The notes beneath the pieces were generated by a model that ran no database searches, was not told the DNA's origin, and saw only the letters and a program-made list of their open reading frames with translations. From positions 1-20,521 of the IMG/VR virus record IMGVR_UViG_3300021170_000082: DNA of 20,521 nucleotides; one strand, given 5' to 3'. Position numbers and translations under genes: made by a program. The stretch is from a virus. Positions 1 through 6,440 of this stretch are shown here, piece by piece (the stretch's first letter is position 1; the number at the start of each line of letters is the position of its first letter).

Positions 1-149
1 CAGAAGCTATCGACAAACATATTTCGGGACGCGACATCCGCGCGGACTTTGGGCGTCTTGCTGCTCAAGCTATTCTGACGGCGAAAGCGCATGGGGTGAA
101 GGTTCACCCGCGGGTCGCGAAGATCAAGCAGGAAGAAAAAGTAAACTGA
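1..149 (+). CDS. C-terminal end of an unidentified protein (partial)
   Basis: An open frame enters from the left edge (first full codon at base 3) and ends with TGA at 147-149. It gives about 48 residues with no internal ATG, so the start lies outside the window. The end is rich in lysine and basic (AKIKQEEKVN), and a short helix-like stretch (FGRLAAQAILTAKAHG) precedes it. The next gene starts 6 bases after the stop, which suggests it is the upstream member of the same early operon. I do not recognise a family from this tail alone. Confidence 0.6.
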   Translation, partial: EAIDKHISGRDIRADFGRLAAQAILTAKAHGVKVHPRVAKIKQEEKVN

Positions 150-155
150 CACGAC

Positions 156-395
156 ATGTCCGCAACGATCATCCTCAACCCCGCCGCCGCAGCCGAGACG
201 GTCTGTCACGAGGAACAACTTCGCATCTGGGCGCATGACCACATCGTCGGAGCGCTCGCGCTCGGCGGCTGGCTTCGGGACGATCTTTCCTACGCGGACG
301 GCATCGATCTGGAAGACGCGATGATGCGCGAGATCAAGAGCATCATCGAGTCCGCCTTCGACCATCCCGAGGCGCGAACGATAAAGAGGCGATAA
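156..395 (+). CDS. Small unidentified early phage protein, 79 aa
   Basis: The frame runs from ATG at 156 to TAA at 393-395, and the next gene starts at 397, so it fits the tight packing of this arm. The protein is acidic in its second half (DDLSYADGIDLEDAMMREIKSIIES) and ends in a basic tail (RTIKRR). The middle looks helical and no known motif is visible. The upstream purine-rich stretch at 131-140 is far from the start, so the ribosome site is weak and translation may depend on coupling to the partial gene before it. The function is unknown. Confidence 0.6.
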   Translation: MSATIILNPAAAAETVCHEEQLRIWAHDHIVGALALGGWLRDDLSYADGIDLEDAMMREIKSIIESAFDHPEARTIKRR

Positions 396-396
396 C

Positions 397-690
397 ATGA
401 ACTCACAACACACCCCCGGCCCGTGGGAGCAAGACTGCAACGTCGTCCGCACGACGCGCGGTACGATCGCGCTGTGTCCCGTGCCACAGAAAGGCGGCGT
501 CTTCGATTGCAGCGCCAATGCCCTCTTGATCGCAGCCGCACCGGATATGCTGGCGGCCCTTCTGAACGTCAGGAAGATCATCTCCGAGGGCGCCCTGACC
601 GGCTTCAATCCTCTCGATGGTGATTGGGCCGAGCGGCTATACGCAAGCCAGCATGTGACTAGCTCCGCGATCCGCAAAGCCACTAAGTGA
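397..690 (+). CDS. HTPGPW-family phage protein, 97 aa
   Basis: The N-terminus carries the HTPGPW signature at residues 5-10, followed by the matching ANALLIAAAPDMLAAL segment at about residues 47-62. This pairing marks a very common family of small uncharacterised phage proteins. The start at 397 has GAGG seven bases upstream, inside the end of the previous gene. The family is usually found among early or accessory phage genes, as here. Its biochemical role is not established; I assign the family from the two motifs and infer nothing further. Confidence 0.8.
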   Translation: MNSQHTPGPWEQDCNVVRTTRGTIALCPVPQKGGVFDCSANALLIAAAPDMLAALLNVRKIISEGALTGFNPLDGDWAERLYASQHVTSSAIRKATK

Positions 691-712
691 ACATCATCGA
701 AAGGATACGACC

Positions 713-874
713 ATGGGACGCCCGTTCAAGATGAAGCCGGCCAAGAAGCCGAAGGCCAAGGACGAGGTGATCGGGAAGCGCGCCGTCACGACCATCAAGC
801 GCAAGCGCGCTCGCGGTCAGAAGCCGCGCGTTGTCGCCGGCACCGCCGCTGCCCGCGCGCTCGGGATCAAGTAG
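713..874 (+). CDS. Very basic 53-residue protein
   Basis: The frame runs from ATG at 713 to TAG at 872-874, with AAGGA seven bases before the start. Lysine and arginine dominate: the N-terminal half has repeated KPAKKPKAK-type sequence, the middle has TIKRKRARGQKPR, and the end is an alanine-rich helix-like tail (GTAAARALGIK). Such a composition suits nucleic-acid binding, but no fold is recognisable. Its leader (702-715) is nearly the same as the leader of the following gene (895-908), differing at one of 14 bases. The spacing and ribosome site support a real gene despite its small size. Confidence 0.65.
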   Translation: MGRPFKMKPAKKPKAKDEVIGKRAVTTIKRKRARGQKPRVVAGTAAARALGIK

Positions 875-905
875 ACTGTCTGCAGGTTACAGGGAGGATA
901 GGACC

Positions 906-1202
906 ATGCACCCTAAAGTGATCGACAACGACCGCGGCGACGTGAAGGTCGAGGTGTTCGGCAAAGAGATTCGCGGCTGGTCCTACAAGGACGATAGCGA
1001 GCGCCGTACAAAGTTGCTCGCCGCGCACGAGTTCGCCGAGGGCTGGTATAGCGGCCTCCGGCGAATGAAGGAACGGCTGGACATAATTCTCAACAATAAC
1101 CTGTGCGAAATGAAGGAGGGCTACGACGACTCGATTGTCGGGTTCAACGAGGCATGGGACATCATGCGGAAAGCGTTCAACGAAGCTTCACCCGGTCAGT
1201 GA
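906..1202 (+). CDS. Unidentified early phage protein, 98 aa
   Basis: I chose ATG at 906 because GGGAGGA lies just upstream; the open frame extends further 5' but into the preceding gene. Visible features are an N-terminal strand-like region with VEVFGKEIRGWSYKDDSER (about residues 15-33), then a helical stretch with AAHEFAEGWYSGLRRMKERLD. The pattern of a substituted R-x-W-x-Y-x-D followed by a GW helix resembles small uncharacterised proteins seen in other phages. It ends with TGA at 1200-1202, 12 bases before the next gene. The function is unknown. Confidence 0.65.
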   Translation: MHPKVIDNDRGDVKVEVFGKEIRGWSYKDDSERRTKLLAAHEFAEGWYSGLRRMKERLDIILNNNLCEMKEGYDDSIVGFNEAWDIMRKAFNEASPGQ

Positions 1203-1214
1203 TGGCGAGTTAAA

Positions 1215-1436
1215 ATGATGAAGCTGACCGAGAAGCAAAAAGAGCACTTGAAAGTCCTTTGCGATGGGTCAGGTCCGCGTAGCGCCTACCGCAATAGCCT
1301 TCACATGGGCATCCTGAAATCCCTTGAGGATAAGGGACTCGTTCGGGCTTGGCGGGGGCTTGGCTCTATCGCGATGCCTCATACTGCGATTAAGTGGAGC
1401 ATCACCGACGCCGGCCGCGCGATACTTGGGAAGTGA
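1215..1436 (+). CDS. Small winged-helix-like protein, 73 aa
   Basis: The sequence has the layout of a short winged helix: a first helix (TEKQKEHLKVLCDG), a second helix with LKSLEDKGLVRAW typical of a recognition helix entering the wing, and a closing ITDAGRAILGK, the usual last helix in MarR-like and phage wHTH peptides. It would bind DNA or act in a small regulatory complex; this is inferred from the pattern. Two ATG codons (1215 and 1218) are possible and the ribosome site GGCGAG is moderate. Its stop at 1434-1436 runs directly into the leader of the next gene. Confidence 0.65.
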   Translation: MMKLTEKQKEHLKVLCDGSGPRSAYRNSLHMGILKSLEDKGLVRAWRGLGSIAMPHTAIKWSITDAGRAILGK

Positions 1437-1455
1437 CATTCGAGGAACGAACATG
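1436..1455 (+). repeat. Repeated ribosome-binding leader, copy 1
   Basis: The 20 bases up to the ATG at 1453 (acattcgaggaacgaacatg) match those at 1838-1857 at 18 of 20 positions. Both contain GAGGA at a good distance from the start codon. The copy begins inside the stop codon of the previous gene. Confidence 0.7.
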
Positions 1456-1833
1456 AACGCCGCAGAGATCATCGCAGCACTGGAGGCCATCGACCCGAAG
1501 AACGGGACAGACAGCTACAAGATGCGCGAAATCGATGCCGACATCGCGCTGCTTGTGAGCAAGCCATGGCGCGGCGCAACGGTCGAAAAGGCCAATCTCT
1601 GCGATGCAGATGCCAGCGCCCGAAATATGGACGCCATTGGGGCTGGGTGGGTCGGTTGGTGTATCTTCACCCGAGACGGCGACGCGGTCCATTTCCGCCG
1701 CGTCCCTCGATATACGTCGAGCATTGAGGCGGCGCTGTCGCTTTGGAAATGGCCGCGGCCCGATCTCGTCCCATCGCATCCCGTTCCTTGCTGTATCGCC
1801 GCTCTAAAGGCGCGACAGGTAAATGGCGACTAA
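1453..1833 (+). CDS. Phage ABA-sandwich-like protein, 126 aa
   Basis: The start ATG at 1453 has GAGGA with a six-base spacer; the open frame before it overlaps the winged-helix gene and is rejected. The N-terminus has ADIALLVSKPW (about residues 23-35). The middle has YTSSIEAALSLW (about residues 90-101), and the end has HPVPCCIAALKARQ, where relatives typically show a P-x-ALALCAAALRAR pattern. This three-part layout resembles the small phage proteins described as a phage ABA sandwich domain. The role of that family is not settled. The family call is from memory of the pattern. Confidence 0.65.
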   Translation: MNAAEIIAALEAIDPKNGTDSYKMREIDADIALLVSKPWRGATVEKANLCDADASARNMDAIGAGWVGWCIFTRDGDAVHFRRVPRYTSSIEAALSLWKWPRPDLVPSHPVPCCIAALKARQVNGD

Positions 1834-1837
1834 CGTC

Positions 1838-1857
1838 ACATTCGAGGATCGAAAATG
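1838..1857 (+). repeat. Repeated ribosome-binding leader, copy 2
   Basis: Bases acattcgaggatcgaaaatg precede the gene at 1855 and match copy 1 (1436-1455) at 18 of 20 positions. The coding sequences after the two copies are unrelated, so only the translation-start cassette is shared. Confidence 0.7.
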
Positions 1858-2067
1858 CCTGACCCGCACCTGAAGATCACTGCCGGAGCCCTGCCGTACT
1901 CTGATGGGAGCGGAGATCAGGTGAAGGCTACTGCTGAGCGCACCGACGAAGGGATCATGCTGCGGTTCGAGATGGTCCATCAAATCCCTCTGGACGATTG
2001 GAAGAAGGCGCGCGAGATGATCGATACTGTCGTGTATGCCGCACAGAATTTGGCAAAGGCCCAGTGA
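1855..2067 (+). CDS. Unidentified early phage protein, 70 aa
   Basis: ATG at 1855 follows GAGGA by six bases. The protein seems to have a beta-rich first part (HLKITAGALPYSDGSGDQVKATAERTDEGIMLRFEMVHQIP) and a helical end (DDWKKAREMIDTVVYAAQNLAKAQ). No motif is recognisable. It ends with TGA at 2065-2067, two bases before the next ATG, which suggests translational coupling. The function is unknown. Confidence 0.65.
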   Translation: MPDPHLKITAGALPYSDGSGDQVKATAERTDEGIMLRFEMVHQIPLDDWKKAREMIDTVVYAAQNLAKAQ

Positions 2068-2069
2068 CG

Positions 2070-2237
2070 ATGACATCGCGAATGGAAAAACCGGCATGGC
2101 TCACGGACGAGACGATCATCCCGCCCTATCCCATCCTGCGTTGCCCGCGCTGCAAGGCACTTTTCAGCGACCACGCCATGCACATCTGCGCCGATCTCAA
2201 TAAGCGCACAGATGAGCAAACGGTGAACAACAAATGA
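2070..2237 (+). CDS. Cysteine/histidine-rich putative zinc-binding peptide, 55 aa
   Basis: I place the start at ATG 2070, two bases after the previous stop; a second ATG at 2082 would remove four residues. The centre carries C25-x2-C28 followed by H35-x2-H38-x-C40 (LRCPRCKALFSDHAMHIC), enough ligands for one zinc ion. The N-terminus (WLTDETIIPPYPI) may lead into the first strand. Small zinc ribbons of this kind in phages often bind nucleic acid or host proteins, but the partner cannot be seen. Its stop overlaps the next start as ATGA at 2234-2237. Confidence 0.65.
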   Translation: MTSRMEKPAWLTDETIIPPYPILRCPRCKALFSDHAMHICADLNKRTDEQTVNNK

Positions 2238-2401
2238 GCGGCGGCCGTCATCCAGGATATCAGACCCGAACGCAACGCCTTCGCGCGATGCTACGCGCGG
2301 CGAAGACGCGCTCTGAAAACAGCTATAATCTTGGCGGACGCAAGAAGCGCGGTAAGTCGGCGCCAAAACCCGTCACACTGCCGAAGTTAGCGAGTGACTG
2401 A
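2234..2401 (+). CDS. Very basic 55-residue protein
   Basis: The frame starts at ATG 2234, overlapping the previous stop by four bases (ATGA), and ends with TGA at 2399-2401, overlapping the next start (TGATG). Overlaps at both ends are the main support for a real gene. Arginine and lysine are spread through the protein, with TRTQRLRAMLRAAKTR likely helical and GRKKRGKSAPK probably disordered. It could bind nucleic acid; no family is recognised. Confidence 0.6.
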   Translation: MSGGRHPGYQTRTQRLRAMLRAAKTRSENSYNLGGRKKRGKSAPKPVTLPKLASD

Positions 2402-2598
2402 TGGATACGATCTTCGCCTGCCACTGCGGAACGAATACGGACGTTGAGCCAGAAGAAATCTCCTGTGGCAGGGTTTTTCAGTGTCCCAACTGCAAGCGCG
2501 TGTGGGGTCACCTATATCCGCAAGGCGGCGGCCGGGCTTGGGTCAAGCTGGATGAAAAGGACGTGAAGTTTCACATGTTGCTGCGAGCCGATAGATGA
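2401..2598 (+). CDS. Zinc-ribbon-like protein, 65 aa
   Basis: Cysteines at residues 7 and 9 (CHC), 22, 28 and 31 (CPNC) form a ribbon-like arrangement: a first knuckle CHCGT, a loop, then C-GRVFQCPNCKRVW. The CPNC knuckle followed by an aromatic is typical of zinc ribbons. The C-terminal half (RAWVKLDEKDVKFHMLL) looks like a beta hairpin. It starts on the last base of the previous stop and ends in an ATGA overlap with the next gene. Together with the protein at 2070, this makes two candidate zinc-binding peptides within 530 bases. The function is unknown. Confidence 0.65.
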   Translation: MDTIFACHCGTNTDVEPEEISCGRVFQCPNCKRVWGHLYPQGGGRAWVKLDEKDVKFHMLLRADR

Positions 2599-2708
2599 CC
2601 GTAGAGCAGGCCGCCCAGCTTCTCAAAGCGCTGCACGAGATCAATGATACGTTTGGCTGGCTTATCATTGTCTTGTTCCTATTCTTCTTTTTCAAAAAGA
2701 TGGCGTGA
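2595..2708 (+). CDS. Single-span membrane peptide, 37 aa
   Basis: The frame starts at ATG 2595, overlapping the previous stop (ATGA), and ends with TGA at 2706-2708. The first 20 residues form an amphipathic helix-like segment (TVEQAAQLLKALHEINDTF), followed by a very hydrophobic run (WLIIVLFLFFFF) and a basic end (KKMA). By the positive-inside rule the C-terminus should be cytoplasmic. Possible roles are a holin-like or superinfection-exclusion peptide, but nothing here decides between them. The overlap on one side and the clear membrane pattern support it as a real gene. Confidence 0.6.
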   Translation: MTVEQAAQLLKALHEINDTFGWLIIVLFLFFFFKKMA

Positions 2709-2711
2709 TAG

Positions 2712-2945
2712 ATGATGAGCAAACCGATTGAAGCCTGCCACGCCGCGCTTGGAATGCGCATTCGCTTGATCCGCGAGGCGCTTGGATTGTCGCAGGACGA
2801 ACTATCGAAGCGAGTCAATCTAAGGCGCGCCTCGATTGCCAACATTGAAACTGGCCGCCAGCGGTTTCTTTTGGACGGCGTCGAGGACTTCGCGCGGGCT
2901 CTCGGCACTACGCCGAAACATCTCCTCAAGGGCATCTGGTGGTAA
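2712..2945 (+). CDS. XRE/Cro-family helix-turn-helix regulator, 77 aa
   Basis: Residues 13-75 match a Cro/C1-type HTH domain: GMRIRLIREALGLSQDELSK, then VNLRRASIANIETGRQ as the turn and recognition helix (about residues 36-50), and a closing LARALGTTP-like helix (FARALGTTPKHLLKG). It lacks the C-terminal dimerisation or peptidase domain of a full lambda-type repressor. It would bind operator DNA and repress or tune phage promoters. ATG codons at 2712 and 2715 are both usable. No divergent partner gene is present here, so a lysogeny switch is not shown by this window. Confidence 0.85.
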   Translation: MMSKPIEACHAALGMRIRLIREALGLSQDELSKRVNLRRASIANIETGRQRFLLDGVEDFARALGTTPKHLLKGIWW

Positions 2946-2949
2946 GCCA

Positions 2950-3165
2950 ATGAACGACGGATTCAAAATGGTCGCTGGCGAAGCTGCGAGGCTCAAGCGC
3001 GAGCAACTGCATCGCGAGATCGGGCGCCTCAAGGACCCGACCGAGCGCGCAAACTTGGAGCACACGTACAGCAAACTGTTCATGTTCCTAGAAGAGGACA
3101 TCCGCGCTGCCCTGCGGGTGGCCGGAAGCAATCCGTATAGCGTCAAGAGGTCAGCGGACCGATAA
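2950..3165 (+). CDS. Small helical unidentified protein, 71 aa
   Basis: ATG at 2950 follows the stop of the regulator by four bases, and the stop TAA at 3163-3165 overlaps the next ATG (TAATG). The protein is strongly charged and probably all helical: GEAARLKREQLHREIGRLKD, then ERANLEHTYSKLFMFLEEDIRAALRVAG. No motif is recognised. Its position between the HTH gene and the DUF551 gene suggests only that it is co-expressed with them. Confidence 0.6.
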   Translation: MNDGFKMVAGEAARLKREQLHREIGRLKDPTERANLEHTYSKLFMFLEEDIRAALRVAGSNPYSVKRSADR

Positions 3166-3383
3166 TGGCCCTATACGCCGCAGAATGGCTACCGATTACG
3201 ACAGCCCCGGTTGGGCGCACGGTTCTCGTTTGGGTTAGGATGATCTCAACGGGAGAGGACCTGGGCCACGAGATAGCATGGCTTGAGGATGATGGTGTGT
3301 GGGAAAGGTCAAACGAACGCGAGCCAATCTTCACAGTCTCGCAGCCTACTCATTGGATGCCATTGCCGCTACCGCCGACTTAA
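3165..3383 (+). CDS. DUF551-domain phage protein, 72 aa
   Basis: The sequence opens with EWLPITTAPVGRTVLVWV and closes with PTHWMPLPLPP, the two ends that define DUF551, and has the expected W-x-DG-like centre (WLEDDGVWERSN). This is a very common small phage and prophage domain of unknown function. The start at 3165 overlaps the previous stop. It is the last gene of the early arm: its stop (3381-3383) faces the end of the late operon only 22 bases away. Confidence 0.85.
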   Translation: MALYAAEWLPITTAPVGRTVLVWVRMISTGEDLGHEIAWLEDDGVWERSNEREPIFTVSQPTHWMPLPLPPT

Positions 3384-3405
3384 CGTCGAGTGATGCTGGA
3401 TTTGC

Positions 3406-4776
3406 TCACACGTAAATCAGTTTGAGGTCGCCGATCTTCTCGGCCTTCGGCGCTTCCGATTTCGGCGTGCTAAACGACATTCCGACCGCATATCCGTTCT
3501 TCTGCAATTCCGGCAATTGCTTTGCGAGACGGTCGCCGATGTCCGTCCGGTACATCGGGCTGTTCGGTATCGACAGTTTCTTGATGCGCCGATAGACCAG
3601 ATCGCGAGCCGCGCGCACCGTCTCTCCCGCCCCGCTCATGACGAGGATGTAGTCGCCGGCCGTGACCGGCATCTTGACCGGCTTCAGCGTCTCCTGGTCC
3701 GGCGCCTCGCCCTGCATCATCTCGCACGGGTGGACGTGCGGCGTCAGATCGTCATCGATCCCGTAGACCGGGATTCCGGTTACTTCCTTGCGGGTGATGT
3801 GGCTGTACGGGTAGTCCGGGATCGACATTACGACGCCGATCGCCACCTCGTCCATTTTGGTGTTGTCGGCGTCCGTGCCGTCGCAGAGGTCGGCAAGCCA
3901 CTGCACGCAGTCGCCTTCGTGAAGCTCCTGCTGGATGTTGAACGTCGGCCAGCCGGGGCGCATCGTGAATTCGAGCGGCCAGGGTGTGCCGGCGTCGTCG
4001 ATGATGCAGTTGACATCGGCGTAGCCGGTGTATCCCGCTTCCATCAGATCGTCCGCGAACGGCTTGAGCACCTTGTTCGCCAGTTTCGATTTGGCAATGT
4101 AGCGCAGGACGGTCCCCTGCTCGCCGGTCGCGCAGCCGAGGTCGCCGTTGCACAGCTTCTTGAACTCGAAATTCTCGCACCAGCCGCGATTGAAGCCGTG
4201 CGGGCCGAGCCAGCCGCCGACCGCCATCTCGATGCCGTCGACCTCCTCCTGCAGGATGAACGGCGGCTTGAGCTTGGTCGATTTCTTCCAACGTTCGAGC
4301 ATGTAGACGAGATCGGCCGGGCTCTTGGCGACGTAGGACAGCGCCTTGTCGGCATCGCCTGAGGGCTTCGACACGAACGGTCGATCCTGCTTCTTGACAT
4401 AGGCGATGGCCTGGTCGAACGATGTGAACTCGCGATATTCGGGAACCGGGATGTTGTGTTGCTCGAACATCTCCATGCCGAGCGTGCGGTTGAGTTCCCA
4501 CTGCGCGGTCTCCCACGTCGGACCGCAGACATTGCCGGTCATCCGGCGCAACTGGTCCGTGATCCGCAGCGCCTTGGTGTTGTCGGCGAGGAACACGAGG
4601 TCCGCCCACCGCAGCGACGTCTCGTAATCGTGGATCACGTCGACCAGGCCCCGGCCGACGTCCTTGTTGCGCTCGTTGAGCGGGAAGTACCAGCGCACGG
4701 AATGGCCGTCGCGCTTCGCTCGCATCGCGAAGTCGAGGCCGTTCGCGTTCTTTCCGTCGAGGATGAGGAGCCTCAC
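3406..4776 (-). CDS. PurD-lineage ATP-grasp enzyme of unknown substrate, 456 aa
   Basis: The length and block order match glycinamide ribonucleotide synthetase (PurD). GPTWETAQWELNR (85-97) leads into the ATP-grasp domain. VSKPSG (135-140) lies where PurD has its phosphate-binding lysine. QEEVDGIE (176-183) is the adenine/ATP edge. FKKLCNGDLGCATGEQGT (205-222) parallels the D-K-R-gD-GPNTGGMG block. LEFTMRPGWPTF (268-279) parallels EFNARFGDPE and keeps the metal-binding glutamate but not the asparagine. YRTDIGDR (409-416) parallels the C-terminal motif. The N-terminus (LILDGKNANGLDFA) lacks the GxGGREHA motif that binds phosphoribosylamine. The family makes amide-like bonds using ATP; the true substrates here are unknown. 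It starts with GTG in a GTGA overlap with the ejection protein gene, so it is the last gene of the late operon. Confidence 0.85.
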   Translation of the reverse strand: MRLLILDGKNANGLDFAMRAKRDGHSVRWYFPLNERNKDVGRGLVDVIHDYETSLRWADLVFLADNTKALRITDQLRRMTGNVCGPTWETAQWELNRTLGMEMFEQHNIPVPEYREFTSFDQAIAYVKKQDRPFVSKPSGDADKALSYVAKSPADLVYMLERWKKSTKLKPPFILQEEVDGIEMAVGGWLGPHGFNRGWCENFEFKKLCNGDLGCATGEQGTVLRYIAKSKLANKVLKPFADDLMEAGYTGYADVNCIIDDAGTPWPLEFTMRPGWPTFNIQQELHEGDCVQWLADLCDGTDADNTKMDEVAIGVVMSIPDYPYSHITRKEVTGIPVYGIDDDLTPHVHPCEMMQGEAPDQETLKPVKMPVTAGDYILVMSGAGETVRAARDLVYRRIKKLSIPNSPMYRTDIGDRLAKQLPELQKNGYAVGMSFSTPKSEAPKAEKIGDLKLIYV

Positions 4777-6440
4777 TGCGGACCACCATAGTCGCGCGGC
4801 TTCGGATGGACGGTTAGGCGCAGCGGGCCATGCTCGCGATTTGTCTCGTCTGCGCGCAGCGCGCCGAGTCCGAGAAGCCGGGCGCTATCCGTAGGCACGC
4901 GCGGCAATACGCCGCCTCCATGGGGAGACCTACGCGCAACATCTTCCAAGAGGCGCTGCGCCTGCCGTTCCGTCATCGCGCCGGCTGCGCGCCGCGCGCC
5001 ATATCCGGCAAGACCGATACCCATCAGCTCGGGGTGCCCCGTCTCGTATCCGGCGGCTGCACCAGCGACGCCCATGGCGAGTTGTCCGAATCCCCCGCCG
5101 CCGCCGAGGAGGTTACCGATATACCGCAGCGTATTGGTCGCCGCGGTTCCCCGCGCGATATCTCGCATGGCCGCGATTTCTCGATCCGAAAAACCATGCT
5201 GCTGAGCCAGCGTCTTTCCGTACTTATTCGGACGGATCAATTGCTTGACCGCCTGCCGGATAGCGTTGTCTCGGTTCATTCCAGAGTGTGCCGTCGCGGC
5301 GTTCAGGTCGCCCAACTCAAGCTTTCCGCCGAGCATTTCGAGCCGCTTCCCGGCCGCCCAATTTCCGCGCGCCTGCTGAAACAGCTCGGATGCCGCCTTG
5401 GCGTCACCCCGAATGACATCGCCTGCGGGAATTTTAGACAGGTACTTGTCCAACTGTTCGATGACGGGCCACGCAGCAGCCTTCTCACGCGGATTGGCGG
5501 CACTGCGGGTCGCCTGCAGCAGCTCTTGCCGCGCGCTGTCGAAATCGGTGGCGCTGACGAAGCCGCCGGCCGGTGGCGACTTCTTGAGTCGGTCAATGAC
5601 GGCGTATGTCTCAGGAACGTTGGTTCGAGTGAGACCCTGGTGCGTCAAATCGTTCTCGATCGTCGTGGCAAGGCTGGCGATCGGCGCCGGCTTGATGCGC
5701 AGGTCGAGATCGCGAATCTGTTTATATTGGTGCCGGCCGGCGTCGAATAGTTCCTCGGCCAGGGGCGCTGCAGATGCGCCCTGCCGCGGCACCGACCGCC
5801 AGCGCCCGAATGGGAAGCCGCCAGCCGCCGCCGCACCCATTCTGGCATAGGGCTCAAGGTCCGTTCCCGCAGTCGCTTCGCCAGCCGCCTCACTCGCGAT
5901 GCCGGGAATGACCGCTTGTGTGAGAGCCCGCCGTGCGAAACCGCCCGGCCCACCCACCGCTGAGGGCACAAAACTTCCAACCGTTTCGGCATAGCGACCG
6001 GCTCGCGTCTTCGGCTCGTAGAATTTCCCGGTACGCTGCTCCACCGCCGACTGGATGTCTCCTGATCCAGGCGTCATCGTGCCAAGCGCAGCAATTGGCC
6101 CGAGCGCCCCGGTTCGTCTTGCCCAGTCGAAGCCGGTCCCGATCTTCGATTGCGTCTCGGGCGAAATGCCAAGTTTCTCGGCGATGATCCCACCGAGATG
6201 CTTGCTTTGTGTTCCGTAATCAGCGGGAGCGCCCGCAAGCCCGATCGCGCCCTTGACGACGCCGATCCCGCCGGACTTGGCGACGTCGGCAGCCTGGTCG
6301 CCGGCAGACAGGTTCTGCTCGATGGGAAGCCCGGCAAGCTGGCGCTGCAATTGGCGCAGCGCATCCTGCTCGGTGGCGCCTTCCGGGCCTTCGACGCGGT
6401 ACTTCTGACCCTGCGGGCTGGTGAGCTCGAACGTCGCCAT
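4773..6440 (-). CDS. Putative DNA-ejection (internal virion) protein, 555 aa
   Basis: I chose ATG at 6440 because it overlaps the previous stop as TGATG; a start 24 bases earlier would lie inside that gene. The first 35 residues (TFELTSPQGQKYRVEGPEGATEQDALRQLQ) form a small domain often seen at the head of phage ejection proteins. Glycine/alanine-rich stretches follow, then a helical region (about 210-430). A hydrophobic, glycine-rich segment near the end (LGGGGGFGQLAMGVAGAAAGYE, then GIGLAGYGARRAAG) could enter a membrane. The gene sits last of three such proteins, as P22 gp16 or T7 gp16 analogues do. Function is inferred from composition and position. Confidence 0.6.
   Translation of the reverse strand: MATFELTSPQGQKYRVEGPEGATEQDALRQLQRQLAGLPIEQNLSAGDQAADVAKSGGIGVVKGAIGLAGAPADYGTQSKHLGGIIAEKLGISPETQSKIGTGFDWARRTGALGPIAALGTMTPGSGDIQSAVEQRTGKFYEPKTRAGRYAETVGSFVPSAVGGPGGFARRALTQAVIPGIASEAAGEATAGTDLEPYARMGAAAAGGFPFGRWRSVPRQGASAAPLAEELFDAGRHQYKQIRDLDLRIKPAPIASLATTIENDLTHQGLTRTNVPETYAVIDRLKKSPPAGGFVSATDFDSARQELLQATRSAANPREKAAAWPVIEQLDKYLSKIPAGDVIRGDAKAASELFQQARGNWAAGKRLEMLGGKLELGDLNAATAHSGMNRDNAIRQAVKQLIRPNKYGKTLAQQHGFSDREIAAMRDIARGTAATNTLRYIGNLLGGGGGFGQLAMGVAGAAAGYETGHPELMGIGLAGYGARRAAGAMTERQAQRLLEDVARRSPHGGGVLPRVPTDSARLLGLGALRADETNREHGPLRLTVHPKPRDYGGPQ

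Noticed and set aside
3409-3420. 12-base match cacgtaaatcag at 3409-3420 and 20428-20439 near both ends of the window
   Set aside because: Both encode LIYV in the same frame of hydrophobic protein segments; no further matching flanks, so not an attachment site or terminal repeat.
3517-4362. A 281-residue + strand frame opposite the ATP-grasp gene
   Set aside because: It is a mirror of the codon pattern of the ATP-grasp gene, with no ribosome site or recognisable motif.
3406-4776. Naming the ATP-grasp gene purD
   Set aside because: The phosphoribosylamine-binding motif is missing and no other purine gene is nearby, so the specific reaction is not supported.
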